DNA from: DATKHR01 sp035510155
GTDB lineage: Bacteria > Acidobacteriota > Vicinamibacteria > Vicinamibacterales > CAVVIG01
NCBI GenBank assembly: GCA_035510155.1
Contig: DATKHR010000413.1
Span: forward strand, 1 to 21,299
Reading direction: 5' to 3'
Length of the DNA stretch: 21,299 bases
Shown: positions 8,701 to 14,722 of the stretch, piece by piece
Numbering within the stretch: position 1 is the stretch's first letter
How the letters are laid out: each line of letters starts with the position of its first letter
Made by a program: the position numbers and the translations under genes
Notes under the pieces: model-generated
The model's database searches: none
What the model saw: the letters and a program-made list of their open reading frames with translations, nothing else
What the model was told of the DNA's origin: nothing

Positions 8701-8758
8701 CCAATGCGAGGCCCGCAGCCAGCGCGGCGACGACCAGATGTAACCCTCGGCGCCTCAT
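5720..8758 (-). CDS. Oar-like TonB-dependent receptor with carboxypeptidase-regulatory-like domain
   Basis: This is a 1012-residue outer-membrane receptor. Its ATG at 8758 is preceded by AGGAGGAGG at good spacing. Residues 1-26 form a signal peptide ending AFA before Gln27. Residues about 34-120 form the carboxypeptidase-regulatory-like domain, VTVTGESPVID (about 125-135) begins the plug, and the rest is a large barrel ending in a terminal Trp after GRIGFRF, suited to BAM-dependent insertion. It shares domain order and the SLQE-TVTGESPVID junction with the receptor at 208-3138 but differs widely in the barrel. Unlike that paralogue it has six cysteines in three close pairs (SGC/ANC, PGC/AEC, SCNC), probably in extracellular loops. 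Presumed role: TonB-driven uptake of an unidentified substrate. It ends at the terminator at 5628-5664. Confidence 0.9.
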   Translation of the reverse strand: MRRRGLHLVVAALAAGLALAASTAFAQGGGASTTGSINGKVSDNSGAVLPGVTVTVTSTSLMGVQTSVTDGGGNYRFPALPPGSYTVTFELPGFNVLKRENIQISMGFTANVNVELQVASLQETVTVTGESPVIDTSNTRVQQNFKLEALQEIPNSRDMWSLLAVTPSVQMSRIDVGGNRAGTQTGYTAYGYSGQNRVLVEGINTTEGTSGAGFYFDYGSFEEVFLGTIGQGAEMPTPGVQSQFLGKSGGNRFQGEIYKDYESNGMQGDNIASNLPSQYAYNAATNPNGIRDHSNELQKYNDFNLNVGGPIKHDKVWWYFSYRYQATDVGQPNFVGPIAGTAFHTDLWNPSGKVTYQLNQNNKLIGYYQWGQKSQPNRMPGPSPVTNPVFVSLDQTYAQSSGSWVYKGEWNGTLNKNLYAEARYGVFGYYFPLVANTNTTQPEVLNAQLNQILGGDQIEQTDRHRGQATGALTYFKDGWGGTHNFKVGGEWLSETGYYGFKQVASGNERITVNTTGVPTQVVFYAPTATAIGGVLAGPNGDLLSVDKVTTFDAFLTDQYAVGHATFNFGFRFDHYRVWTPAQNQLAYTFPTPANVAPISIPATTFPETTYVTWNAFAPRLGVAYDLFATGKTIVKVNYGLYRFNPGVGVAANANQNQASKSVTYSLKAAGPNDPIVYNGYTTSTLTGSALAGTISVDPNLKQPYSNQYTAFLEQQVTEGVGAHFGFVMFQVRNQVGTMQPNRPASAYTVPFTFVDVGPDGKAGTADDRNVTAYGIPNNQISGCTATQTSPTANCLYPTNQVVVNAPNNGDYKTVEFAINKRMSHNYSANVGAGYTWQRDYPSGGAPGTPNGPGCASGLGFTAECDYAFYSLKATGAYNFPWGILASLSYRFQAGANYARTGSIATPASPAPSCNCTTSASRQGSPTNTSFYLSPFNANRQDNISVLDLRVEKTVPLGPTKLRLFGDIYNITNQYAAETINVSTGLSSGVPTFQTPTAILGPRTGRIGFRFVW

Positions 8759-8857
8759 GAACGTCCTCCTCCTGAAATCCGCGGACGAATCTCAGACACG
8801 CACAGCGTTCGGAATCGCTCGCTGACCGCAAAGGTTGTGCTGAGCTTCAGGGCGGTG

Positions 8858-8886
8858 AGGTTAGCACCGAAGTTAAGGCGGCGCAA
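8858..8886 (-). promoter_or_regulatory. Possible sigma70-type promoter for the second receptor
   Basis: On the minus strand, TTGCGC (8886-8881) and TAACCT (8863-8858) are separated by 17 bp. Both match the consensus only partly. Transcription would start about 90 bases before the ATG at 8758. The location, in the 221-bp gap after atpF, is reasonable, but the call rests on spacing and weak matches. Confidence 0.3.
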
Positions 8887-8935
8887 TCATTTACGACGTT
8901 CTATCCCATGACATCTGGAGACAACGGCTCGAGAA

Positions 8936-8949
8936 TCCAACCTGTTGGA
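8936..8949 (-). terminator. Weak hairpin downstream of atpF
   Basis: TCCAA-CAGG-TTGGA on the minus strand forms a 5-bp stem about 30 bases after the atpF stop codon, followed by TTCTC rather than a true T-tract. It may contribute to ending the Fo transcript. It is the only hairpin I see in this 221-bp gap (8759-8979), which otherwise holds the receptor's promoter and ribosome-binding site. Confidence 0.25.
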
Positions 8950-8979
8950 ATACAGCTCAGGTCCGAGCCTTTCAACCTG

Positions 8980-9483
8980 TCAGTGGCGGGGGCCTTCGAC
9001 CTGCCTGAGGGCCTCCTCAATGAGCCGGTCGTTGTCTTCTTTGGTGAGATTCCGCTGGATGAGCTTCGAGGCGATCATGACCGACAAGTCCACCGCCTCG
9101 ATGCGAATCTGCTGCACCGCGCGCGCGGTCTCGAGCTGAATCTGACGCTCGGCACCCTTGACGATCGCGTCTGACTCCAAGCGCGCCTTCTGCTTCATGT
9201 CCTCGCGGAGCCGCTCGGCATCCGCCCGGCTGCGGACAATCACCTGATCCGCTTCCGCGCGGGCTCGGTTCAAGATTGCCACAGACTCCTGATTCAGCCG
9301 TTCCAGCTCCTGTCTCGCCTGCTGCGCGTCGTCCAGTGACTTGCGAATGGCGTTCTGCCGGCTGTCGAGCGCCGCGAGCAAGGGCCGCCACGCGAACTTC
9401 GTGAGAAGCGCGACGAGGACGAGGAACGTGAGGATGGTCCAGATGAACAGCCCGGGATCGGGCCGAAGAAGCGGGTTATCCAT
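8980..9483 (-). CDS. atpF: F-type ATP synthase subunit b
   Basis: This 167-residue protein is the peripheral stalk of the ATP synthase, tying F1 to Fo. Residues about 10-30 form the single membrane helix (FIWTILTFLVLVALLTKFAW), followed by the family motif RPLLAALDSRQNAI. The remainder is a long charged amphipathic helix, typical of the b dimer. Length is close to the bacterial norm of about 156-170. It begins 45 bases after atpE, with AAGGAGAAGG upstream of ATG 9483. Only one b gene is present, with no b' copy. It is the last gene of the Fo group: atpH, A, G, D and C do not follow, and the next gene on this strand is the receptor. Confidence 0.93.
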   Translation of the reverse strand: MDNPLLRPDPGLFIWTILTFLVLVALLTKFAWRPLLAALDSRQNAIRKSLDDAQQARQELERLNQESVAILNRARAEADQVIVRSRADAERLREDMKQKARLESDAIVKGAERQIQLETARAVQQIRIEAVDLSVMIASKLIQRNLTKEDNDRLIEEALRQVEGPRH

Positions 9484-9528
9484 GTGCGATCGATCCTTCT
9501 CCTTGGGTCACTTCCTTACGTCCTCGCT

Positions 9529-9753
9529 TCATTTGGTCAGCACCACGAGCAGCACGCCGACCTCGGCAATGATCGCCACGCCTTCGAGCAGGAACAGCGG
9601 GAGATTGATCGCGCCGACGATCTTGTCGGACGCCGCCGGCTGCCGCGCGATGCTCTCCGCGGCCGCGGCCGCAAACCTTCCGATGCCTAGCCCTGCGCCA
9701 ATGACGATCAGCCCCAGTCCCAGCGCGGCACCAAAATAGTGCAAAACTGCCAT
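9529..9753 (-). CDS. atpE: F-type ATP synthase subunit c
   Basis: This 74-residue helical hairpin forms the rotating c-ring of Fo. Helix 1 has the glycine-rich packing motif GAGLGIG (19-25), the polar loop is ARQPA (37-41), and helix 2 carries the ion-binding carboxylate E57 in LFLLEGVAIIAEVG. The Na+-specific Gln of the glycine motif is replaced by Ile and the residue after E57 is Gly rather than Ser or Thr, which points to proton coupling (inference from known Na+ signatures). A second acid, E64, lies two helical turns beyond E57 and is unusual. The gene has the strongest ribosome-binding site of the cluster, as expected for a subunit needed in 8-15 copies. Confidence 0.93.
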   Translation of the reverse strand: MAVLHYFGAALGLGLIVIGAGLGIGRFAAAAAESIARQPAASDKIVGAINLPLFLLEGVAIIAEVGVLLVVLTK

Positions 9754-9757
9754 TCGA

Positions 9758-9763
9758 CCCTCC
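9758..9763 (-). promoter_or_regulatory. Strong ribosome-binding site of atpE
   Basis: GGAGGG on the minus strand ends four bases before the ATG at 9753. Neighbouring atp and nuo starts have much weaker or no Shine-Dalgarno matches, so this site probably raises c-subunit yield relative to the other Fo subunits. Confidence 0.7.
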
Positions 9764-9774
9764 GTTTGTTTGTC

Positions 9775-10725
9775 TCAGTGATGAACGTGAATGGCCATGC
9801 CGATGAACACGGCCGTCAACAGCGTGAACACGTACGCTTGAACCATGACGACGATGATCTCCAGGCCGGAGATCAGCGCCGCGAACGGCACAGACACCGC
9901 CACGCCGACCCCGATCCCCGCGATCGCGCGGCCGAACAGATCCGTGAAGATGAAGATGAACGAGAGCAGCGTCAGAACGGCGATGTGCCCGCCCGTCATG
10001 TTCGCCGCAAGCCGCATCGTCAGCGCAAACGGCCGCGCGAACATCCCCAGGACCTCGATCGGGATCAGCAGAACATAAATGATCCACGGGAGCCCGTGCG
10101 GGACGAGGTTCGCCCAATGCTTCACGAAGCCATGCGCTTTGGTTCCCGCGACGATGATCGCGCCGAACGTCACCGTCGCGAGCGCGGCGGTCACATTGTA
10201 GTTGCCGGTCGCCGTCGTGCCGCCGTGCACGAGATGATTGAGGAACGAGTTCTCACCCGTGTGAAGCACGTAACGATCGAGCAGGCCCAAGACCTCGAAG
10301 ATCGGAATCAGGCCAATCGCGTTGGCGCAGAGGATGAACACGAAGACCGTCAGGATGAGCGGCGCCCACGTGTTGACCCACTGTGCGCCGACATTCGGCT
10401 GCACAATCGTGTCGCGCACGAACTCGACGACCGCCTCCAGCGCGTTCATGAACCCCGACGGCACGAGCCGGTCCTGCCGTAAGTAGCGGCGCACGGACCA
10501 GGTGACGGCGACGAAGACAATCGCCGCCACGAACCACAGCATGAAGACGTGCTTGGTCACCGAGAGATCGATGCCCGCGAGCTTCGGCAGATGAATGAGC
10601 GGATGATCCGTGTTATTCGCCACGTGCTCGACGATGGTCTTGGCGGCGTCGAACTTCTCGCCGGCGGCCTGGGCGGCGCCGGCAGCGTGTTCAGCGTGCT
10701 CCTGAACGGCTTCCTGAACGAGCAT
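9775..10725 (-). CDS. atpB: F-type ATP synthase subunit a
   Basis: This 316-residue integral membrane protein forms the two proton half-channels next to the c-ring. The essential Arg is R238 in FALTMRLAANMTGGH, equivalent to E. coli R210. Q296 in MVQAYVF corresponds to E. coli Q252. H247 stands where E. coli has E219, and E289 where E. coli has H245, the swapped pair known from mitochondrial subunit a. The first roughly 55 residues are an Ala/His/Glu-rich hydrophilic segment, and several hydrophobic helices follow. It ends in HVHH. The gene starts 14 bases after atpI and is followed by atpE after 21 bases. Confidence 0.93.
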   Translation of the reverse strand: MLVQEAVQEHAEHAAGAAQAAGEKFDAAKTIVEHVANNTDHPLIHLPKLAGIDLSVTKHVFMLWFVAAIVFVAVTWSVRRYLRQDRLVPSGFMNALEAVVEFVRDTIVQPNVGAQWVNTWAPLILTVFVFILCANAIGLIPIFEVLGLLDRYVLHTGENSFLNHLVHGGTTATGNYNVTAALATVTFGAIIVAGTKAHGFVKHWANLVPHGLPWIIYVLLIPIEVLGMFARPFALTMRLAANMTGGHIAVLTLLSFIFIFTDLFGRAIAGIGVGVAVSVPFAALISGLEIIVVMVQAYVFTLLTAVFIGMAIHVHH

Positions 10726-10739
10726 GTGATTAGCGGGTC

Positions 10740-11102
10740 CTACTTCCCCTCAGACGCAAACAACCGGCGCATCAGGAGCGCCTCGAACACATAGAGCGCG
10801 ATGAAGTAACCCAAGAAGCTGACCACGAATGGACCGGGACGCAGGCCCACGACCGCCAGCATCACGATCACGTAGGCACCGAACCAGACCACCTTCGCGG
10901 CGAACGCGCTCAACATGAGCGACGTCAGCCGTTTAGGATGCCGCCGGTGCGTCCGTTCGATCAGCAGCCAGGACGTCGCGGCCGCCACGAGCGGCGCAAC
11001 CATCCCCAACACCACTTCCCGCATCGTCCGCCGCCCGACGATCCCGATCACCAACAGCGCCGAGCCCACGCTGCCGATGACCATCCAGGCGACCATTCTC
11101 AT
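10740..11102 (-). CDS. atpI: ATP synthase I-like membrane protein
   Basis: This 120-residue protein has four predicted hydrophobic segments (about 5-22, 30-47, 64-84, 91-110), the size and layout of AtpI/ATP synthase I proteins, which assist c-ring assembly. The start is ATG at 11102, which overlaps the atpZ stop as ATGA (4 bp) and so is likely translationally coupled; a second ATG follows two codons later. Sequence conservation in this family is low, so the name depends mostly on topology and on the position between atpZ and atpB. Confidence 0.75.
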   Translation of the reverse strand: MRMVAWMVIGSVGSALLVIGIVGRRTMREVVLGMVAPLVAAATSWLLIERTHRRHPKRLTSLMLSAFAAKVVWFGAYVIVMLAVVGLRPGPFVVSFLGYFIALYVFEALLMRRLFASEGK

Positions 11103-11350
11103 TTGCGCCAGACGGTCTTGGCGAGCTCCCACATCCCGATCGCGATGCCGAGCAGCAGCCCGCCCATCAGGAACCACGGAGACGTGCCGCGCCAGGCATC
11201 GAGCGCATAGCCGATACCGCCAAAGAGCAGGATGGCGCCAATCAGCGCATAGCTCGCACCAGCCGCCGGACCGGCTCGTTCGACGTTTTCCTGCAGGCTC
11301 TCCGTGGAGCGCCTCAGAAAGCTCTTACGGTCCTCATCACCGCTTGGCAT
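11099..11350 (-). CDS. atpZ: AtpZ/AtpI-family Fo accessory protein
   Basis: This 83-residue protein has two membrane helices (about 31-50 and 57-77). The segment GYALDAWRGTSPWFLMGGLL matches the conserved core of the AtpZ (ATPase gene 1) family, small proteins at the head of atp operons linked to ion transport or c-ring assembly. The N-terminal 25 residues are charged. It is the first gene of the Fo group, follows a candidate promoter, and overlaps atpI by 4 bp. Confidence 0.8.
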   Translation of the reverse strand: MPSGDEDRKSFLRRSTESLQENVERAGPAAGASYALIGAILLFGGIGYALDAWRGTSPWFLMGGLLLGIAIGMWELAKTVWRK

Positions 11351-11386
11351 TGCCTGATACCGCTATCATGTCGGCCTGCTACGGAC

Positions 11387-11404
11387 CGCGCTTGCGGGCC
11401 GGCA
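11387..11404 (-). promoter_or_regulatory. Hairpin in the atpZ leader
   Basis: On the minus strand CCGC and GCGG pair around AAGC, with outer GG/CC pairs separated by one mismatch. It lies in the presumed roughly 90-base untranslated leader of atpZ. A regulatory effect is possible but nothing else supports it. Confidence 0.25.
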
Positions 11405-11448
11405 GGGGCACACGTGCGCCGTGCGGTCGGATTCGGTTTTCCCGGCTG

Positions 11449-11477
11449 AGTATAGCGTACCTTGTGAAAAAGTTCAC
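11449..11477 (-). promoter_or_regulatory. Sigma70-like promoter with overlapping inverted repeat before atpZ
   Basis: On the minus strand, GTGAAC (11477-11472) and TATACT (11454-11449) are spaced 17 bp apart; the -10 matches the consensus at five of six bases. The start site would lie near 11442, giving a leader of about 90 bases. GTGAA-N4-TTCAC (11464-11477) overlaps the -35 box and could be an operator. No terminator is visible after nuoN (stop at 11564), so the atp genes may be expressed both from here and by read-through from the nuo genes. The rest of the 213-bp gap (11351-11563) holds no gene I can support. Confidence 0.5.
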
Positions 11478-11563
11478 TATGGCCGCGCGGTGGATTTGCG
11501 CTCCAGCTCTGAGTGTTTTGACAGGTTCATCGCCGATCGCCGACTGTTACAGCCGCATCATTT

Positions 11564-13075
11564 TCAGCGCAGGGTCGCCGTCGCCCCGCCTGCGCCGAGG
11601 GTCCTGGCGGACGCCTCGGCCACCTCGAACAGCAGCCGCGGATAGACGCCGATGACAAGCGTCGCCGCGACAGCAATCGCCAGAACGGTCGCCAAGGCAG
11701 GACCGAGCCGCGGCTCCGATCCGATCGTGTCCTTTTTCACGTACATGAACACGACGACGCGGATGTAGTAGTACAGCGAGATCGCGCTGTTCAACACGCC
11801 GATGACGGCGAGCCAGTAATAGTGCGCGTCGATCGCGGCGCTGAAGAGCCACAGCTTGCCCATGAACCCGGCGGTGGGCGGAATCCCGCCGAGCGACAGC
11901 ATGAAGATGAGCATGGCGAACGCCGCGAACGGATTCCTGAAGTTCAGCCCGCTCAGATCTTTGAGCTCGTCGCCGATGACGTCCTGCCGTCTGAGCAATA
12001 CCACGACCGCGAAGGCGCCCAACTGCATGAAGGAATAGATCAGCAGATAAATCAGCGTCGCCGTCACGCCGCGGGTGGTCCCCGCAACAATCCCGATCAG
12101 GACGTAACCGGCATGGGCGATGGACGAATAGGCGAGCATGCGCTTGATGTTGGACTGCGAGACTGCCGCGACGTTGCCGACCGTCATCGTGACGACCGAC
12201 AGCACGTAGAACAGCAGCCGCCAGTCAGGGCTCATCGAAGGCAGGCCTTCATTGAAAATCCTGAGCAGCATCGCGAACGACGCGGCCTTCGACCCGACTG
12301 ACAGAAACGCCGTCACGGGCGTCGGCGCCCCCTCGTACACGTCGGGCGCCCACATGTGAAACGGCACCGCTGCGATCTTGAACCCCACGCCCGCCACCAC
12401 CAGAATCACTGCCAGCACCAGCCGTGGATCCTGCTCCTGCCCCGCCAGCAACGTCGCCATCGTCCGCAGGTTCGTCGTCCCCGACAACCCGTACATCAGC
12501 GACATGCCGTACAGCAGGATGCCGAGCGAGAACGCGCCGAGGAGGAAGTACTTGACCGCCGCCTCGTTCGACCGCTGATTCGGCTTGATGAAGCCGGCCA
12601 GGATATAGAACGACACCGCCATCGTCTCAAGGCCGGCGAAGATGGTAATGAGATCGATGCCGCCGGCCATGATCATCATGCCGAGCGTTGCGCACAGGAT
12701 GAGGAAGTAGTACTCGCCCGCGGACGCGCCTTCAATCTCCAGATAGTGCACCGACATGAGGACCGTGATGCCGGCGGCAACGAGGAAAACGATCTTGAAG
12801 AACAGTGCAAACCGATCGACGGCGATCAGCCCGTTGGCAACCGTGACCTCTGTCGAGCCGAACGGCGTCAGCGAATAGAGCGTCGCGGCGATCACGGCGA
12901 GCGTCAGCCATCCCAGCGCGCGACGCTGCGGCCGCGGCAGGCCCGGGGTCCCCATGGCGGCACCCGCCCTCGGGTTGAGCAGCACGTCGGCGACCAGCAC
13001 GAGGAGCGCGCCGGCCGTGATCACGAGCTCCGGCAGGATGTAGTAGAAATCGCTCGCCGAGATCCCGGCCGGCAT
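11564..13075 (-). CDS. nuoN: NADH-quinone oxidoreductase subunit N
   Basis: This 503-residue antiporter-like subunit is one of three proton-pumping channels in the complex I membrane arm. Key charged residues are present: E150 in FAGLETMAVSFY, K233 in GFKIAAVPFHMWAPD, and K407 in GFMGKLWLF. The ATG at 13075 overlaps the nuoM stop as TGATG, so translation is probably coupled; a longer in-frame version starting at 13126 would lie inside nuoM and adds a non-hydrophobic Arg-rich stretch, so it is rejected. About 14 hydrophobic segments fit the family. It is the last nuo gene of the cluster. Confidence 0.95.
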   Translation of the reverse strand: MPAGISASDFYYILPELVITAGALLVLVADVLLNPRAGAAMGTPGLPRPQRRALGWLTLAVIAATLYSLTPFGSTEVTVANGLIAVDRFALFFKIVFLVAAGITVLMSVHYLEIEGASAGEYYFLILCATLGMMIMAGGIDLITIFAGLETMAVSFYILAGFIKPNQRSNEAAVKYFLLGAFSLGILLYGMSLMYGLSGTTNLRTMATLLAGQEQDPRLVLAVILVVAGVGFKIAAVPFHMWAPDVYEGAPTPVTAFLSVGSKAASFAMLLRIFNEGLPSMSPDWRLLFYVLSVVTMTVGNVAAVSQSNIKRMLAYSSIAHAGYVLIGIVAGTTRGVTATLIYLLIYSFMQLGAFAVVVLLRRQDVIGDELKDLSGLNFRNPFAAFAMLIFMLSLGGIPPTAGFMGKLWLFSAAIDAHYYWLAVIGVLNSAISLYYYIRVVVFMYVKKDTIGSEPRLGPALATVLAIAVAATLVIGVYPRLLFEVAEASARTLGAGGATATLR

Positions 13076-14706
13076 CAGCGCTTCGCGCCTTCCACGCCCG
13101 GCAGCGGCTTGCCGTTCGCGTCGCACGGCACGGCGGCGAGGAACCGGGCCGCGGGATTGTCCGACGCCGCGATGCGCTCGGGCGTCGGGGTCGGATCACA
13201 ATTCGCCGCGTACCTCGCTTCGTACTCCGGGCTGACCCGCGTGACGATGTGACGAACCGATGTCTCGAGCCGTTTCAGGAACGGCGCCGGGTACAGGCCC
13301 ATCCACACCGCGAGTACCAGCAGCGGCGCGAACGTCGCGAATTCCCGCTGGCTCAAGTCGAGCAGCCGCTCGTTCTTCGGGTTCTCGATTTTTCCGAACA
13401 TCGTTCGCTGATAGAGATACAGCATGTACGCCGCGCCGAGCACCACGCCGCTCGCCGCAAATGCCGCCCAGGCCTTGCTGGCCACGAACACGCCCTGCAG
13501 AATCAGGAACTCCCCGATGAACCCGTTCAGGGCGGGCAACCCGATCGACGACATCGTCATGATCAGGAAGACGGCAGCAAAGACGGGCATGACTTTCGAC
13601 AGGCCGCCGTACTCCGAGATTTCCCGCGTGTGGCGTCGCTCGTACACGATGCCGACGATGAGGAAGAGGGCGCCGGTCGAAATGCCGTGGTTGAGCTGCT
13701 GCACCACGCTGCCGGTGATGCCGACCGGGTTCAGCGCGAACATTCCGAGCATCACCATCGCCATGTGGCTGACCGACGAATAGGCGACGAGGCGCTTCCA
13801 GTCCTTCTGGGCAAGCGCGACGAGCGCGCCGTACACGATCCCGATAATCGACAGAAACACCATCATCGGCACGAAATGCCGCGAGGCCTCGGGCAGGATG
13901 GGCAGGCTGAATCGCAGGAAACCGTAGGTGCCCATCTTCAGCAGGACCGCCGCCAGAATCACCGAGCCGGCCGTTGGCGCGTCCGTGTGCGCGTCGGGCA
14001 GCCACGTATGAAACGGAAACATCGGGACCTTGATCGCGAAGCCCAGGAAGAACGCGAGGAAGACCCACCACTGGAGGTTGAACGGCAGATTCGTCAGTCG
14101 ATGGAACTGCGTGATGTCGAACGTATAGACGCCAGTCACGCTGGAGTTGTAGAAATACAGCGCCAGGATGCCAAGCAGCATGACGACGCTGCCCACCAGC
14201 GTATAGAGAAAGAACTTGATGGCGGAGTAGAGCCTGTTCGCGCTGCCCCAGATCCCGATGAGGAAGTACATCGGCACCAGCATCACTTCCCAGAACAGGA
14301 AGAAGAGCAGGAAGTCGAGCGCCATGAACGCGCCGAGCATGCCGGTCTGCAGCACGAGCAGGAAGATGTAGTACTCCTTGACCCGCTCTGTGATCGCCGT
14401 CCACGACGACAGCACGGCGATACACCCCATCATCGTGGTCAGGAGAATCAGCAGAACGCTCAGGCCGTCGACGCCGAGGTAGTACTCGGCGCCAATCGAC
14501 GGAATCCACGGGGCGCGCTCGATGAACTGGAATTCCGCGCTGGCCGGGTTGTACCAGAACCAGAGCGGCACCGAGATCACGAAGCCTGCGAAGGCGGTGA
14601 CGTTCGCGATCCAGCGGATGGCGGACTCGTTCCGCTTGTCGACCAAGAGCAGGACGAGCGCGCCAGCCAGCGGCGTGTAGAGAATGAGTGAAAGATAATA
14701 GGCCAT
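13075..14706 (-). CDS. nuoM: NADH-quinone oxidoreductase subunit M
   Basis: This 543-residue antiporter-like proton channel belongs to complex I. The conserved residues are E140 (LFWEVMLVPMYF), K226 (GFAIKVPMFPFHTWLPDAHTDAPTAGS region), K257 (LLKMGTYG) and the terminal acid E399 (GFIGEFLIL), which is Glu in NuoM and Lys in NuoL and NuoN. The protein is about 35 residues longer than E. coli NuoM (509). The excess is a hydrophilic C-terminal tail from about residue 488, Pro/Ala-rich and holding C503 and C528. It starts 16 bases after nuoL and shares its stop with the nuoN start. Confidence 0.95.
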   Translation of the reverse strand: MAYYLSLILYTPLAGALVLLLVDKRNESAIRWIANVTAFAGFVISVPLWFWYNPASAEFQFIERAPWIPSIGAEYYLGVDGLSVLLILLTTMMGCIAVLSSWTAITERVKEYYIFLLVLQTGMLGAFMALDFLLFFLFWEVMLVPMYFLIGIWGSANRLYSAIKFFLYTLVGSVVMLLGILALYFYNSSVTGVYTFDITQFHRLTNLPFNLQWWVFLAFFLGFAIKVPMFPFHTWLPDAHTDAPTAGSVILAAVLLKMGTYGFLRFSLPILPEASRHFVPMMVFLSIIGIVYGALVALAQKDWKRLVAYSSVSHMAMVMLGMFALNPVGITGSVVQQLNHGISTGALFLIVGIVYERRHTREISEYGGLSKVMPVFAAVFLIMTMSSIGLPALNGFIGEFLILQGVFVASKAWAAFAASGVVLGAAYMLYLYQRTMFGKIENPKNERLLDLSQREFATFAPLLVLAVWMGLYPAPFLKRLETSVRHIVTRVSPEYEARYAANCDPTPTPERIAASDNPAARFLAAVPCDANGKPLPGVEGAKR

Positions 14707-14722
14707 TTGTCAGTGGCGAAAT

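Noticed and set aside
6287..8743. 818-codon open frame on the plus strand opposite the second receptor
   Set aside because: It is antisense to a receptor with a full domain structure. The translation is Arg/Asp/Val-rich with no recognisable domain, the usual mirror of high-GC third codon positions.
10915..11655. 246-codon plus-strand frame across atpZ, the promoter gap and the end of nuoN
   Set aside because: It overlaps three supported minus-strand genes and its translation is Arg/Ser-rich with no motif.
13249..14691. 480-codon open frame on the plus strand opposite nuoM
   Set aside because: Antisense mirror of a well conserved gene; charged low-complexity translation and no ribosome-binding site.
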